Shown here: in pieces, positions 29,777 to 38,633 of the stretch
Position numbering within the stretch: the first letter of the stretch is position 1
How the letters are laid out: every line of letters begins with the position of its first letter
From: Arthrobacter woluwensis
GTDB lineage: Bacteria; Actinomycetota; Actinomycetes; Actinomycetales; Micrococcaceae
Direction: 5' to 3'
DNA: 64,000 nt
Assembly: GCF_900105345.1 (NCBI RefSeq)
Contig: NZ_FNSN01000003.1
Coordinates: 1,550,001-1,614,000 of the forward strand
Translations under genes and position numbers: made by a program
Notes under the pieces: model-generated
Told to the model about the DNA's origin: nothing
The model's database searches: none
What the model saw: the letters and a program-made list of their open reading frames with translations, nothing else

Positions 29777-30763
29777 TTGCCCCAGGCAGCACAGAACCCA
29801 TTCGATTCCCTCGCCAGTCTGCGCGGCGCGGTCGATCTCTCCGCCGTGAAGGCGCGAGCCCAGGCCCCGGCCCCGGCTCCGCGGCCTGCCGCGCCTTCCG
29901 CCGACGGGACGGACGCGCCCGCCGGCGTCGCCGGGTCCTACCGCGCGAACGTCACGGAGGCGAACTTCCAGGACGTCGTGGAACTCTCCGTCCAGGTTCC
30001 TGTCATCCTGGCACTCTGGGCACGGTACTCGCCGGAGTCGCAGCGCACGCTGGGTCTCGTCGAGGATCTCGTCAACCGCCAGGACGGCGCGATGGTCCTG
30101 GGCGCCGTGGACGTCGAGGCGTTCCCCGAGATCATGCAGGCCATGCAGATCTCCGGTGTTCCCGCCGCGGTCGCCGTGGTGAAAGGCCAGCCGGTGCCGC
30201 TGTTCCAGGGACCGGTGGAGGAGGCCCATCTCGAGGCGCTCTTCACCGAGCTGCTGCAGCTGGCCCAGGCCAACGGCGTGCACGGGCGGATCGGCCCGGT
30301 CTCCGGGGACGGAGCCGGTGCGGAGCCTGCCGAGGCGCCCCTGCCTCCGCTGCACCAGGAGGCTCTGGACGCGATCGAATCCGGCGACTACGCCGCCGCC
30401 GAGCGTGCGTATCAGCAGGCGCTCGACGAGCAGCCCGCCGACCACGAGGCCAAGGCGGGACTGGCACAGGTGCGCCTCCTGCTCCGCCTCGAAGGCTTGA
30501 GCGCCACGGACGCCGAGGCGTTGCGCCAGCAGGCCGCAGCCGACCCCGACGACGTCGAGGCGCAGTTGCGCCTGGCGGATCTGGACGTCTCGGGCGGCCA
30601 CGTCGAGGACGCCTTCTCGCGGATCGTCACCTTCATCGGCCGGCACTTCGGACCGGAACGTGAAGCCGCGCGCGTCCGCCTGCTGGACCTCTTCGAGGTC
30701 GTGGGGGTCAAGGACCCGCGGGTGGCGGCGGCGCGACAGGCCCTGGCCAGGGTGCTGTTCTGA
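29777..30763 (+). CDS. thioredoxin-fold/TPR protein, CnoX (YbbN)-like, lacking CxxC
   Basis: The 328-residue product has a thioredoxin domain at about residues 55-165 (PVILALWARYSPES, MVLGAVDVEAFPEIMQAMQISGVPAAVAV), with the cis-proline region GVPAA kept. The two redox cysteines are replaced (WARYS where WCGPC is expected). A TPR-like region follows (ALDAIESGDYAAAERAYQQAL) to the end. This matches CnoX/YbbN co-chaperones, which bind unfolded proteins. The start is TTG 29777, with GAGGAGG upstream. Confidence 0.85.
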   Translation: MPQAAQNPFDSLASLRGAVDLSAVKARAQAPAPAPRPAAPSADGTDAPAGVAGSYRANVTEANFQDVVELSVQVPVILALWARYSPESQRTLGLVEDLVNRQDGAMVLGAVDVEAFPEIMQAMQISGVPAAVAVVKGQPVPLFQGPVEEAHLEALFTELLQLAQANGVHGRIGPVSGDGAGAEPAEAPLPPLHQEALDAIESGDYAAAERAYQQALDEQPADHEAKAGLAQVRLLLRLEGLSATDAEALRQQAAADPDDVEAQLRLADLDVSGGHVEDAFSRIVTFIGRHFGPEREAARVRLLDLFEVVGVKDPRVAAARQALARVLF

Positions 30764-30779
30764 GCTGACGATGGGCTGA

Positions 30780-30822
30780 CGCCGCGGGGAGGGCATTCCG
30801 GAAGGGTGCCCTCCCCGCGGCG
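30780..30822 (+). terminator. terminator-type hairpin after the CnoX-like gene
   Basis: A 16-bp perfect stem, CGCCGCGGGGAGGGCA with its complement, around an 11-base loop, without a T-run. Confidence 0.55.
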
Positions 30823-30917
30823 CGTCCGGCGGGGTCGCCGGCATCCGGTGCGCGGCACCCGCTGGGCGTAGGCAAAGATCGTCCTGAAGTAGCATCCCGG
30901 AGTGTCATCACACTTGT

Positions 30918-30923
30918 TAGCGT
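30918..30923 (+). promoter_or_regulatory. -10 box TAGCGT of the ABC exporter operon (leaderless type)
   Basis: TAGCGT is followed by seven bases and ATG 30931. No ribosome site is visible before either ATG 30931 or GTG 30922, which fits a leaderless message. Confidence 0.4.
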
Positions 30924-30930
30924 GAAACGC

Positions 30931-31749
30931 ATGACTCACTCGCATCCGGAATCCCAGTCATTCTCCCCGGTGGAAGTCCCCAGGACCCCGTCGCACCTCC
31001 CGGCCATCGCCCTGAGGGGCCTGGCCAAGCGCTTCGGTGAGAAGATCGCCGTCGACGGCATCAATCTGGATGTCCCCGTGGGATCCTTCTTCGGTCTGGT
31101 CGGGCCGAACGGCGCCGGCAAGACCACCACGCTGTCCATGGCGACCGGTCTCCTGCGCCCCGACTTCGGGACCGCCGAGATCCTCGGCGTGGACATGTGG
31201 CAGGACCCGACCGCGGCGAAGAAGCTGCTGGGGACCCTTCCCGACGGCGTCCGTCTGTTCGACCGTCTGAGCGGCGAACAGCTCATCACGTACTCCGGTC
31301 TCCTGCGGGGGATGGACCGGGAGACCGTGGCCGTCCGTGCCCAGGAACTGCTGGCCGCCCTCGACCTCACGGCGGACGCGGGCAATCTCGTGGTGGACTA
31401 CTCCGCCGGCATGACCAAGAAGATCGCCCTGGCGTCGGCGCTGATCCACGCTCCGCGGGTCCTGGTGCTCGACGAGCCGTTCGAAGCCGTGGACCCGGTC
31501 TCCTCCGCGAACATCACGGACATCCTGAAGGGCTTCGTCGCCTCGGGCGGCACGGTGGTGATCTCCAGCCACGTGATGGACCTGGTCCAGCGGCTGTGTG
31601 ACCACGTGGCCGTCGTGGCAGGCGGACGGCTCCTGGCTGCGGGCACCGTGGACGAGGTGCGTGCGGGGCAGAGCCTCGAAGAGCGCTTCGTCAGCCTGGT
31701 GGGCGGCCGTCACGAGGGGGAGGGGCTGGCATGGTTGCGACACTCCTGA
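30931..31749 (+). CDS. ABC transporter ATP-binding protein
   Basis: The 272-residue ATPase has Walker A GPNGAGKTTT, Walker B VLVLDEPFEAVD, a divergent signature DYSAGMTKK and the switch histidine in VVISSHVMDLV. The ATG at 30931 is preferred over GTG 30922. It overlaps the permease gene by 19 bases, so the two form one exporter. The protein is of the ABC-2 type that drives export, and the substrate is unknown. Confidence 0.88.
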   Translation: MTHSHPESQSFSPVEVPRTPSHLPAIALRGLAKRFGEKIAVDGINLDVPVGSFFGLVGPNGAGKTTTLSMATGLLRPDFGTAEILGVDMWQDPTAAKKLLGTLPDGVRLFDRLSGEQLITYSGLLRGMDRETVAVRAQELLAALDLTADAGNLVVDYSAGMTKKIALASALIHAPRVLVLDEPFEAVDPVSSANITDILKGFVASGGTVVISSHVMDLVQRLCDHVAVVAGGRLLAAGTVDEVRAGQSLEERFVSLVGGRHEGEGLAWLRHS

Positions 31750-33302
31750 GGCTCAAGCTCCAGATCCTGGCCAACGGATTCCGCCGCAGTCCGTGGCAGA
31801 TCGTGGGTCTGGTCCTCGGCGGGCTGTACGGCCTGGGCGTCCTGACGTTCATGGTCATCGGACTCGTCCTGCTCCGTCTGGCGGACGTTGATCTCGCCAG
31901 GACCATCCTGGTGCTCGCCGGATTCGCCGCCGTGCTGGGCTGGACCGTGGTCCCGATCCTCGCCTCTGGCATGGACATGACGCTGGACCCGCAGCGGTTC
32001 GCCGCCTTCGGCATCCCGCAGCGTGAGCTCATGACCGGCATGGCGCTGGCGGGTCTGGTGGGGATTCCCGGGCTGCTGACGGCCATCCTGAGCCTGACCA
32101 CCGTGGTGAGCTGGTGGAGGTCGCCGCTGCAGGTGATCGCCGCGCTCGTGGGCGCGCTCCTGGGCGTGGCGAGCTGCCTGCTCTACTCACGCTGTGCCGC
32201 CGCCTGGGGCAACAACCTCTCCCAGTCCCGCCGCTACCGGGAGATCGGCACCATCCTGATCTTCATCCCGCTCGTGCTCCTGGGCCCGATCATCAGCGGC
32301 GCCGCTCAGGGCCTCAAGGACAACGCGCGGTATCTGCCGGATCTTGCGGCGGCCTTGGCGTGGACGCCCTTCGGCGCCCCGTGGGCGCTGCCCGCCGACG
32401 TCGCGGCCGGTGAATTCGGCGCCGCCGCCCTCCGGATCCTGATCTGCCTCGCCATGATGGCCCTGGCGGTCTGGCTCTGGAACATCGCTCTCGTGCGGTC
32501 CATGGTCAACCCGCCGCGCGCGTCCGGCGCCAAGCGCGCAGCGGGCAAGCTCGGCTTCTTCTCCTGGTTCCCCGCCACGCCCACGGGTGCTGTCGCGGCG
32601 CGGACGGCGACGTACTGGTTCCGCGATCCGCGGTACTCGGCGTCGCTGATCGTGGTGCCGCTCATGCCGGTCCTCCTGTACTTCATGGGCATGCAGAACG
32701 GGAACTTCAGCACGCTGCTGGTGGTCGGCCCGCTCGTGGCGTTCCTCATGTCCTGGAGCATCAGTTCGGACGTGTCCTATGACGACACCGCCTTCGCCCT
32801 GCACATCTCCACCGGCACACCGGGACGTGCGGACCGCTGGGGCCGCGTCCTCGGCTGCTGCATCCTGGCGGTGCCGGCCGTGCTGGTCGTGGTCTTCGCC
32901 TCCATCGCGCTCAGTGGAAGGTGGGAGCTCCTCCCGGGCATCCTGGGCGCTTCGGCGGGTGTCCTCATGGCGGGCCTGGGCCTGGCCTCGGTGATCTCGG
33001 CCCGGTACGTCACAGCCGTTCCGAAGCCCGGCGAGAGCCCGTTCAAGAATCCGCCGGGCGGCAAGGGCCTGACCCTGGCCGTCCAGGGCCTCGGCATGCT
33101 CGTGCTCCTGGTGATCTGCCTGCCGCTGGCGGGCCTGCTGATCGCGGAGCTCGTGACGGGGAATCACGTCTGGGGCTGGGTCAACCTCCTGGCCGGATCG
33201 GCTTGGGGAGCCTTCCTGCTCTGGCTCGGAGTGCGCCTGGGTGGACGTGATGTTGAGCGCCGAGGGCCGGAACTTTTAGCGCAATTGATTAAAAATAGCT
33301 GA
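31731..33302 (+). CDS. ABC-2 type transporter permease
   Basis: The 523-residue product is very hydrophobic with about 10-12 membrane segments (VGLVLGGLYGLGVLTFMVIGLVLL and similar), forming the partner of the ATPase encoded upstream. A GGGGGAGGGG ribosome site lies within the ATPase gene. The last residues (LLAQLIKNS) are encoded by clearly AT-rich codons that run into the AT-rich promoter region of nagB, so the 3' end may have been renewed. Confidence 0.82.
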   Translation: MVATLLRLKLQILANGFRRSPWQIVGLVLGGLYGLGVLTFMVIGLVLLRLADVDLARTILVLAGFAAVLGWTVVPILASGMDMTLDPQRFAAFGIPQRELMTGMALAGLVGIPGLLTAILSLTTVVSWWRSPLQVIAALVGALLGVASCLLYSRCAAAWGNNLSQSRRYREIGTILIFIPLVLLGPIISGAAQGLKDNARYLPDLAAALAWTPFGAPWALPADVAAGEFGAAALRILICLAMMALAVWLWNIALVRSMVNPPRASGAKRAAGKLGFFSWFPATPTGAVAARTATYWFRDPRYSASLIVVPLMPVLLYFMGMQNGNFSTLLVVGPLVAFLMSWSISSDVSYDDTAFALHISTGTPGRADRWGRVLGCCILAVPAVLVVVFASIALSGRWELLPGILGASAGVLMAGLGLASVISARYVTAVPKPGESPFKNPPGGKGLTLAVQGLGMLVLLVICLPLAGLLIAELVTGNHVWGWVNLLAGSAWGAFLLWLGVRLGGRDVERRGPELLAQLIKNS

Positions 33303-33339
33303 TTCCACTCACTTTCTATCGTTTTTTGGGGGCGGACTG

Positions 33340-33345
33340 TATAAG
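33340..33345 (+). promoter_or_regulatory. candidate -10 box TATAAG of nagB
   Basis: TATAAG sits in an AT-rich patch (33270-33350) that stands out from the GC-rich surroundings, about 50 bases before the nagB start. The -35 is unclear. Confidence 0.4.
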
Positions 33346-33392
33346 ATCGAAGCAGTTCACAGCTCCTGAGTAGGAAATGAGGCCGCAAGAGC

Positions 33393-34175
33393 ATGGAAGT
33401 TGTCATCCTCCCCGATGCTGCTCACATCGGTGCCATGGCGGCGGACGCCATCGAAGCGCTTCTGAAGCGCAAGCCGGAGGCGGTGCTGGGCCTGGCGACG
33501 GGCTCCTCACCGTTGCCGATCTATGACGAACTGGCCCGCCGCCATACCGAGGAAGGCCTGGATTTTTCCCGTGCGAGCGGCTTCGCGCTGGACGAGTACG
33601 TCGGTCTGCCGCTGGGGCACCCGGAGTCCTATCGTGAGGTCATCCGCCGCGAGTTCAGCGACCGGGTCAACATCGATCCGGACAAGGTGCACAGCCCGAA
33701 CGGCGCTGCTAAGGATCTCGAGGCGGCCTGCCGGGAGTATGAGGAGTCCATCGCGGCGGCGGGAGGTGTCGACCTGCAGATCCTGGGAGTCGGCACCGAC
33801 GGTCACATCGGGTTCAATGAGCCGGGTTCGTCGCTGGCCAGCCGGACCCGGATCAAGACTCTTCTGGAGCAGACCCGCAAGGACAACGCCCGGTTCTTCG
33901 ACAGCATCGACGATGTCCCGCATCACGTCGTGACCCAGGGGCTCGGCACCATCATGGACGCGCGGCACGTGGTCCTGGTGGCGACCGGGGCCCAGAAGGC
34001 CCAGGCGGTGCGCGACTTCGTGGAGGGCCCTGTCGCCGCGATCTGCGCGGCCTCGGTGCTGCAACTGCACCCGCACGCGACGATCCTGATCGATGAGGCG
34101 GCCGCCTCCTCGCTGCGCCTGGCGGACTATTACCGGCACGCCTTCGAGAGCAAGCCGGAGTGGCAGGGTCTCTGA
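33393..34175 (+). CDS. nagB: glucosamine-6-phosphate deaminase
   Basis: NagB converts glucosamine-6-phosphate to fructose-6-phosphate and ammonia, completing the route begun by NagA. The 260-residue product has GLATGSSPLPIYDEL, the catalytic region ALDEYVGLP and GVGTDGHIGFNEPGSSL, which are all diagnostic. It stands alone with its own promoter patch and terminator. Confidence 0.95.
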   Translation: MEVVILPDAAHIGAMAADAIEALLKRKPEAVLGLATGSSPLPIYDELARRHTEEGLDFSRASGFALDEYVGLPLGHPESYREVIRREFSDRVNIDPDKVHSPNGAAKDLEAACREYEESIAAAGGVDLQILGVGTDGHIGFNEPGSSLASRTRIKTLLEQTRKDNARFFDSIDDVPHHVVTQGLGTIMDARHVVLVATGAQKAQAVRDFVEGPVAAICAASVLQLHPHATILIDEAAASSLRLADYYRHAFESKPEWQGL

Positions 34176-34189
34176 TCCGGCCTCCCGAC

Positions 34190-34236
34190 GAAGGGCTCCC
34201 GGCGGACGTTCAGACGTCCGCCGGGAGCCCTTCTTC
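34190..34236 (+). terminator. intrinsic terminator after nagB
   Basis: A perfect 20-bp stem (34190-34209 with 34214-34233) with loop TCAG, ending in TTCTTC. Confidence 0.75.
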
Positions 34237-34250
34237 GGGCCCGGGCACGG

Positions 34251-34256
34251 TAGAGT
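34251..34256 (+). promoter_or_regulatory. -10 box TAGAGT of the DUF3039 gene (leaderless type)
   Basis: TAGAGT, seven bases, then ATG 34264. Confidence 0.45.
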
Positions 34257-34263
34257 GGATGTC

Positions 34264-34572
34264 ATGACGTTGCCTCCCGATCCTTTTGAGAACGACCCCT
34301 CGCGCGAGCTCTCCGGCCCGGGCGGTTCGACCGCGACGATCGAGCGCACCGAGCAGCGCGAACAGGTGGAACCCGGCGATCACGAGCGCTTCTCGCACTA
34401 TGTGCGCAAGGAGAAGATCATGGAATCCGCGCTGACGGGCGAACCCGTCATCGCGCTCTGCGGCAAGGTCTGGACCCCGGGCCGCGACCCGCAGAAGTTC
34501 CCCGTGTGCCCCACGTGCAAGGAGATCTACGAGGGTCTGCGTCCGGGCAAGGACGACGACGGCGCCAAGTAG
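34264..34572 (+). CDS. DUF3039 family protein
   Basis: The 102-residue product has HERFSHYV, ALCGKVW and CPTCKEIYEGL. C66, C82 and C85 together with H45 could bind zinc. DUF3039 proteins are a small actinobacterial family of unknown function, often encoded next to the helicase found downstream here. The ATG at 34264 is preferred over a reading from 34093 that overlaps nagB. Confidence 0.75.
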   Translation: MTLPPDPFENDPSRELSGPGGSTATIERTEQREQVEPGDHERFSHYVRKEKIMESALTGEPVIALCGKVWTPGRDPQKFPVCPTCKEIYEGLRPGKDDDGAK

Positions 34573-34701
34573 CGTCCGCCCTCCCGCGCCACCGGCGCGG
34601 GCCTCCTGACGGATCGGCCGGGCCTCGAGGCGCCCTGCCGTCCCCACTCCGTCACTTCTCTTCCGCTGACGACCGACGACCCTAGCGAGGCTCTTTTCCC
34701 C

Positions 34702-36480
34702 ATGACTGACACGCTCTTCGGCGGCCCCACCCTCCCACCGGCCTACCCTGAGCGTGCCGCCTGGGGCACCGCGCCGAAACTGCGTGCCTGGCAGCAGGAG
34801 GCTCTGGACAAGTATCTGAGCGAGCGGCCCCGGGACTTCCTCGCGGTGGCCACACCGGGCGCCGGTAAGACGACTTTCGCCCTCCGGGTGGCGACCACCC
34901 TGGTGGATTCCGGCGTCGTGAATCGCATCTGCATCGTGGCGCCCACCGACCACCTGAAGCGGCAGTGGGCCGATGCGGCCGCCCGCGTGGGCCTGGCGAT
35001 CGATCCGAACTTCAAGAATTCGGACGGCCGGCACGGCCAGGGGTTCATCGGTGTCGCGGTGACGTACGCCCAGGTGGCATCGAAGCCCATGCTCCACCGG
35101 GCCCGTACCGAAGCGGCCCGCACGCTCGTCATCCTGGACGAGATCCATCACGGCGGCGAGTCCCTCTCCTGGGGCGACGGTCTCAGGGAGGCGTTCGAGC
35201 CGGCCGTGCGGCGCCTGTCCCTCACGGGCACTCCGTTCCGCTCGGACACCTCGCCCATCCCGTTCGTCGAATACATCGAGGACAAGGACGGCATCCGTCG
35301 CTCCAAGGCCGATTACAGCTACGGCTATGGCAACGCGCTCAAGGATCACGTGGTCCGTCCGGTCATCTTCATGGCCTATTCGGGTCAGATGCGCTGGCGG
35401 ACCAGCGCCGGTGAGGAGATGGCCGCATCGCTCGGCGAGGCGGCGGTCACCAAGGACGTGACGTCGCAGGCCTGGCGGACGGCGCTGAATCCCCAGGGCG
35501 AGTGGATCCCGGCTGTCCTGTCCGCGGCGGACAAGCGGCTCTCCGAGGTCCGCCGCACCGTGCCGGATGCGGGCGCCCTGGTGATCGCCACAGACCACGA
35601 GGATGCCCGTGCGTACGCCGGACAGCTCCGCCGGATCACGGGGGAGTCGCCCACGGTGATCCTCTCCGATGACGCGAAGGCGTCGAGCAAGATCGAGGAG
35701 TTCTCCGCCGGACAGAGCCGCTGGATGGTGGCGGTCCGCATGGTGTCCGAAGGCGTCGACGTCCCGCGTCTCGCCGTCGGCGTCTACGCCACGTCGACCT
35801 CCACCCCGCTGTTCTTCGCCCAGGCCGTCGGCCGCTTCGTGCGTGCCCGGAAGCGCGGCGAGACCGCCTCGGTGTTCCTGCCGTCCGTCCCGCAGCTGAT
35901 GGGCCTCGCCAACTCCATGGAGGCCGAGCGCGACCACGCGCTGGACCGGCCCCGGAACGAGGACGAGGACGGGCTCTTCAACCCCGAGGACTCGTTGATG
36001 GACGAGGCCAACCGCGAGGAGAAGGCGTCGGACTCCCTCATTAAGGGCAAGTTCGAGGCGCTGGACTCGCAGGCCTCCTTCGACCGTGTCCTGTTCGACG
36101 GCGGCGAGTTCGGCACCGGTGGCGACATCGGCAGCGAGGACGAGCTGGACTTCCTCGGGATCCCCGGGCTGCTCGACGCCGACCAGGTGGGTGTGCTGCT
36201 GCGGCAACGCCAGGCCGAACAGCAGTCCCGCCGGAGGAAGCCTTCCGCCGCCGCTCCCGCGGAGGCGCCCGGCGTCGCGGACCACCGACGCCTGATGGAC
36301 CTGCGCAACGAGCTCGCGAAGAACGTCTCGGCATGGTCGGCGCGCACCGGCACGCCGCACGGCATGGTGCACAACACGTTGCGCGAGGTGTGCGGCGGAC
36401 CGGCCGTCGCGCAGGCGAGCGAGGAGCAGCTCAAGGCCCGTCTGGCGAAGATCCAGGGCTGGTTCGTCGGCCGGAAGTAG
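34702..36480 (+). CDS. superfamily 2 DEAD/DEAH-type helicase
   Basis: The 592-residue product has motif I TPGAGKTTF, motif II DEIHH, motif III LTGTPFRSD and a C-terminal helicase domain ending in ATSTSTPLFFAQAVGRFVRARKRG (motif VI QAVGRFVR). It acts on nucleic acid, but the exact role is unknown. It follows the DUF3039 gene, a conserved pairing in actinobacteria. Its end is an Asp/Glu/Lys-rich region with a C-terminal helical segment. A REP-like palindrome lies just after the stop. Confidence 0.88.
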   Translation: MTDTLFGGPTLPPAYPERAAWGTAPKLRAWQQEALDKYLSERPRDFLAVATPGAGKTTFALRVATTLVDSGVVNRICIVAPTDHLKRQWADAAARVGLAIDPNFKNSDGRHGQGFIGVAVTYAQVASKPMLHRARTEAARTLVILDEIHHGGESLSWGDGLREAFEPAVRRLSLTGTPFRSDTSPIPFVEYIEDKDGIRRSKADYSYGYGNALKDHVVRPVIFMAYSGQMRWRTSAGEEMAASLGEAAVTKDVTSQAWRTALNPQGEWIPAVLSAADKRLSEVRRTVPDAGALVIATDHEDARAYAGQLRRITGESPTVILSDDAKASSKIEEFSAGQSRWMVAVRMVSEGVDVPRLAVGVYATSTSTPLFFAQAVGRFVRARKRGETASVFLPSVPQLMGLANSMEAERDHALDRPRNEDEDGLFNPEDSLMDEANREEKASDSLIKGKFEALDSQASFDRVLFDGGEFGTGGDIGSEDELDFLGIPGLLDADQVGVLLRQRQAEQQSRRRKPSAAAPAEAPGVADHRRLMDLRNELAKNVSAWSARTGTPHGMVHNTLREVCGGPAVAQASEEQLKARLAKIQGWFVGRK

Positions 36481-36521
36481 TGCCCAGGCGGCCCGCCCAG
36501 CGGCGTGCGTGGCCGAAAAAC

Positions 36522-36578
36522 TGTGTGCTCAGTTGTTGCGGGTGTTCCGGAAGAACACCCGCAACAACTGAGCACACA
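36522..36578. repeat. REP-like perfect palindrome, copy A, between convergent genes
   Basis: Two 26-base arms (36522-36547 and 36553-36578) are perfect inverted copies around the loop CGGAA. The core GTGCTCAGTTGTTGCGGGT recurs in a related palindrome near 56937. It lies between the convergent helicase and pncA genes and can also serve as a bidirectional terminator. Confidence 0.75.
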
Positions 36579-36586
36579 ACGCCGGA

Positions 36587-37201
36587 TCAGGCGATGGCGA
36601 CGCCGGACTCCTCGAGCTCGTCGAACGTCGGCTCCGGGTCGTCCGCCACCGAGGCGGTCAGCTCACGGAGGACCGTGACGGCGTAGCCGGCCTGGACGCC
36701 GTCGAGCGCGGTGGCGCGGACGCAGTGATCCGTGGCGATGCCGACCACGACGATGTCCTCGACATCCCGTTCCTGGAGCCACTCGTCCAGGGACTCGCCG
36801 TCATCGTCCTCCGAGGGCAGCGCGCCGGGCTGCCGGTCCCCGGTGGACACGGCGTCCTCCGGGGCGAGCAGCCCTTCGAAGCCGGAGTAGGCGGCGGCGA
36901 AGCGGCCCTTGCGGAAGATCGCCTCGATGTACTCCTGGTCCAGGTCGTGATGGAGCTCCGCGCCGCTCGTCCCGGCGACGCAGTGGCGCGGCCAGGAGTC
37001 CTGGAAGTCCGGCTCGTCGGAGAAGTGGCTGCCCGGATCGACGTGCCAGTCCTGCGTCGCCACGACGTGGTCATACAGGTGGCCGTGATCGTCCAGGTAT
37101 TCGCTGATGGCCGCGGCCAGGGCGGCGCCGCCTTCGACGGCGAGCGATCCTCCTTCGCAGAAGTCGTTCTGCACATCCACGATGATCAGGGCTTTGCTCA
37201 T
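36587..37201 (-). CDS. pncA: nicotinamidase (isochorismatase family)
   Basis: PncA deamidates nicotinamide to nicotinic acid for NAD salvage. The 204-residue product has the triad D9 (IIVDVQNDF), K98 and C160 (ATDHCVRA), and the metal ligands D51, H53 and H59 in DWHVDPGSHF. Its start overlaps the stop of pncB by four bases (ATGA), so the two steps of salvage are coupled. An acidic insert (EDDDGES) precedes the cysteine region. Confidence 0.92.
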   Translation of the reverse strand: MSKALIIVDVQNDFCEGGSLAVEGGAALAAAISEYLDDHGHLYDHVVATQDWHVDPGSHFSDEPDFQDSWPRHCVAGTSGAELHHDLDQEYIEAIFRKGRFAAAYSGFEGLLAPEDAVSTGDRQPGALPSEDDDGESLDEWLQERDVEDIVVVGIATDHCVRATALDGVQAGYAVTVLRELTASVADDPEPTFDELEESGVAIA

Positions 37202-38523
37202 GGTGCCTCCTCATAGAGGGTGGGAATGACCGGTTCTCCTCGCTGGAGCCTGTTCACGGCCGGCGGCATCTCGGCCAGGGACGCGGCATGCCGCTCGCGG
37301 GCGCGCGTCACCGCCTCTGGGCCGGTCCAGCCGGGGAGGACTTCGCCGTCGGCCACGAGCTGCACGAGGAGGGGACGGTCGTTGCCGTCGTTCTCCGGCT
37401 GGTGTCCGATCCCCACGAGCTCCGCGGTGGCCGTGCCCCGCTCGTTGAGCCGTCGCAGCGCGTACTTGCGGCCGCCGACGCTCGCCTTGTTCTTGGCGGC
37501 CTTGGCCACGGACACGAACTCGCCGTCGTCGTTCGTGCGGCTCACGAGCTTGTAGACCATGCCCGCGGTCGGGGCGCCGCTGCCCGTGACGAGGGAGGTG
37601 CCCACGCCGTAGGAGTCCACCGGCGCGGACTGCAGGGCGGCGATGGCGTACTCGTCCAGGTCGCTCGTGACCACGATCCGGGTGTTCACCGCGCCGAGTT
37701 CGTCCAGCAGCTGACGCACCCACTGGGCCTGGGCCACGAGGTCGCCGGAGTCCAGGCGCACCGCGCCCAGCTTGTCCCCGGCCAGGTCCACGGCCGTGCG
37801 GACGGCCGTCTCGACGTCGTAGGTGTCCACCAGGAGGGAGGTCTCCGGGCCGAGCGAGCTGAGCTGCGCGGTGAACGCATCGCGTTCGGTGTCGTGCAGC
37901 AGGGTGAAGGAATGTGCGGCGGAGCCGAAGGTCTTCAGGCCGTAGCGCAGACCGGCCTCCAGGTTGGAGGTGCTGACGAAGCCGGAGATGATGGCGGCGC
38001 GGGCGGCCGCGACGGCGGACTCCTCGTGCGTGCGGCGCGACCCCATCTCGATGCAGGGGCGACCGCGGGCGGCCAGCGCCATCCGGGACGCCGCCGAGGC
38101 GATGGCGCTGTCGTGATTGAGGACCGAGAGGACATAGGTCTCGAGGATGCACGCCTCGGCGAACGTCGACTCGATCACCAGCAGCGGGGAGTTGGGGAAG
38201 TACAGCTCGCCCTCGGCGTAGCCCCAGATGTCGCCCGTGAAACGGTACGAGGCGAGGAAGGCCAGGGTCTTCTCGTTGACCACGCCGGTGCTGCGCAGGA
38301 ACTCGAGTTCCTCCGGCCCGAAACGGAAGTTCCGGATGCCCTCCAGGAGACGGCCCGTGCCCGCGACGACGCCGTAACGGCGGCCGTCCGGAAGGCGACG
38401 GGCGAAGACCTCGAAGACGGAGCGCCGCTGGGCGGCGCCTGACTCCAGAGCCGCCTGCACCATGGTGAGCTCGTAGTGGTCGGTATACAGCGAAGCGCGG
38501 GGTTGCTGCCAGGGTGTACTCAC
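37198..38523 (-). CDS. pncB: nicotinate phosphoribosyltransferase
   Basis: PncB joins nicotinic acid and PRPP to give nicotinate mononucleotide. GTG 38523 (VSTPWQQPRASLYTDHYELTM) gives 441 residues; a TAAAGT box seven bases upstream supports it over a longer reading to 38601. Family motifs are SLYTDHYELTMVQAAL, FRFGPEELEFL, GSRRTHEESAV, VTSDLDEYAI and SYGVGTSLVTGSGAP. It heads the pncB-pncA operon and is divergent from clpS. Confidence 0.93.
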   Translation of the reverse strand: MSTPWQQPRASLYTDHYELTMVQAALESGAAQRRSVFEVFARRLPDGRRYGVVAGTGRLLEGIRNFRFGPEELEFLRSTGVVNEKTLAFLASYRFTGDIWGYAEGELYFPNSPLLVIESTFAEACILETYVLSVLNHDSAIASAASRMALAARGRPCIEMGSRRTHEESAVAAARAAIISGFVSTSNLEAGLRYGLKTFGSAAHSFTLLHDTERDAFTAQLSSLGPETSLLVDTYDVETAVRTAVDLAGDKLGAVRLDSGDLVAQAQWVRQLLDELGAVNTRIVVTSDLDEYAIAALQSAPVDSYGVGTSLVTGSGAPTAGMVYKLVSRTNDDGEFVSVAKAAKNKASVGGRKYALRRLNERGTATAELVGIGHQPENDGNDRPLLVQLVADGEVLPGWTGPEAVTRARERHAASLAEMPPAVNRLQRGEPVIPTLYEEAP

Positions 38524-38530
38524 GCAACAC

Positions 38531-38536
38531 ACTTTA
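38531..38536 (-). promoter_or_regulatory. -10 box TAAAGT of pncB-pncA (leaderless type)
   Basis: TAAAGT on the minus strand, seven bases, then GTG 38523. Confidence 0.45.
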
Positions 38537-38621
38537 TCCCCACGCCGTGATCCGGCGCTGGTCCGGTCCGCGACCGGCGGCGGCCGACCCGCCGCGGACA
38601 CGGCGGACCCCGGACACTGCC

Positions 38622-38627
38622 TAGAAT
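38622..38627 (+). promoter_or_regulatory. -10 box TAGAAT of the clpS operon (leaderless type)
   Basis: TAGAAT, six bases, then ATG 38634 of clpS. No ribosome site is present. Confidence 0.5.
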
Positions 38628-38633
38628 GGACTA

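Noticed and set aside
34210-36372. A 720-residue minus-strand open frame over the helicase
   Set aside because: Antisense shadow of the helicase and DUF3039 genes, with Gly/Arg/His-rich low-complexity sequence.
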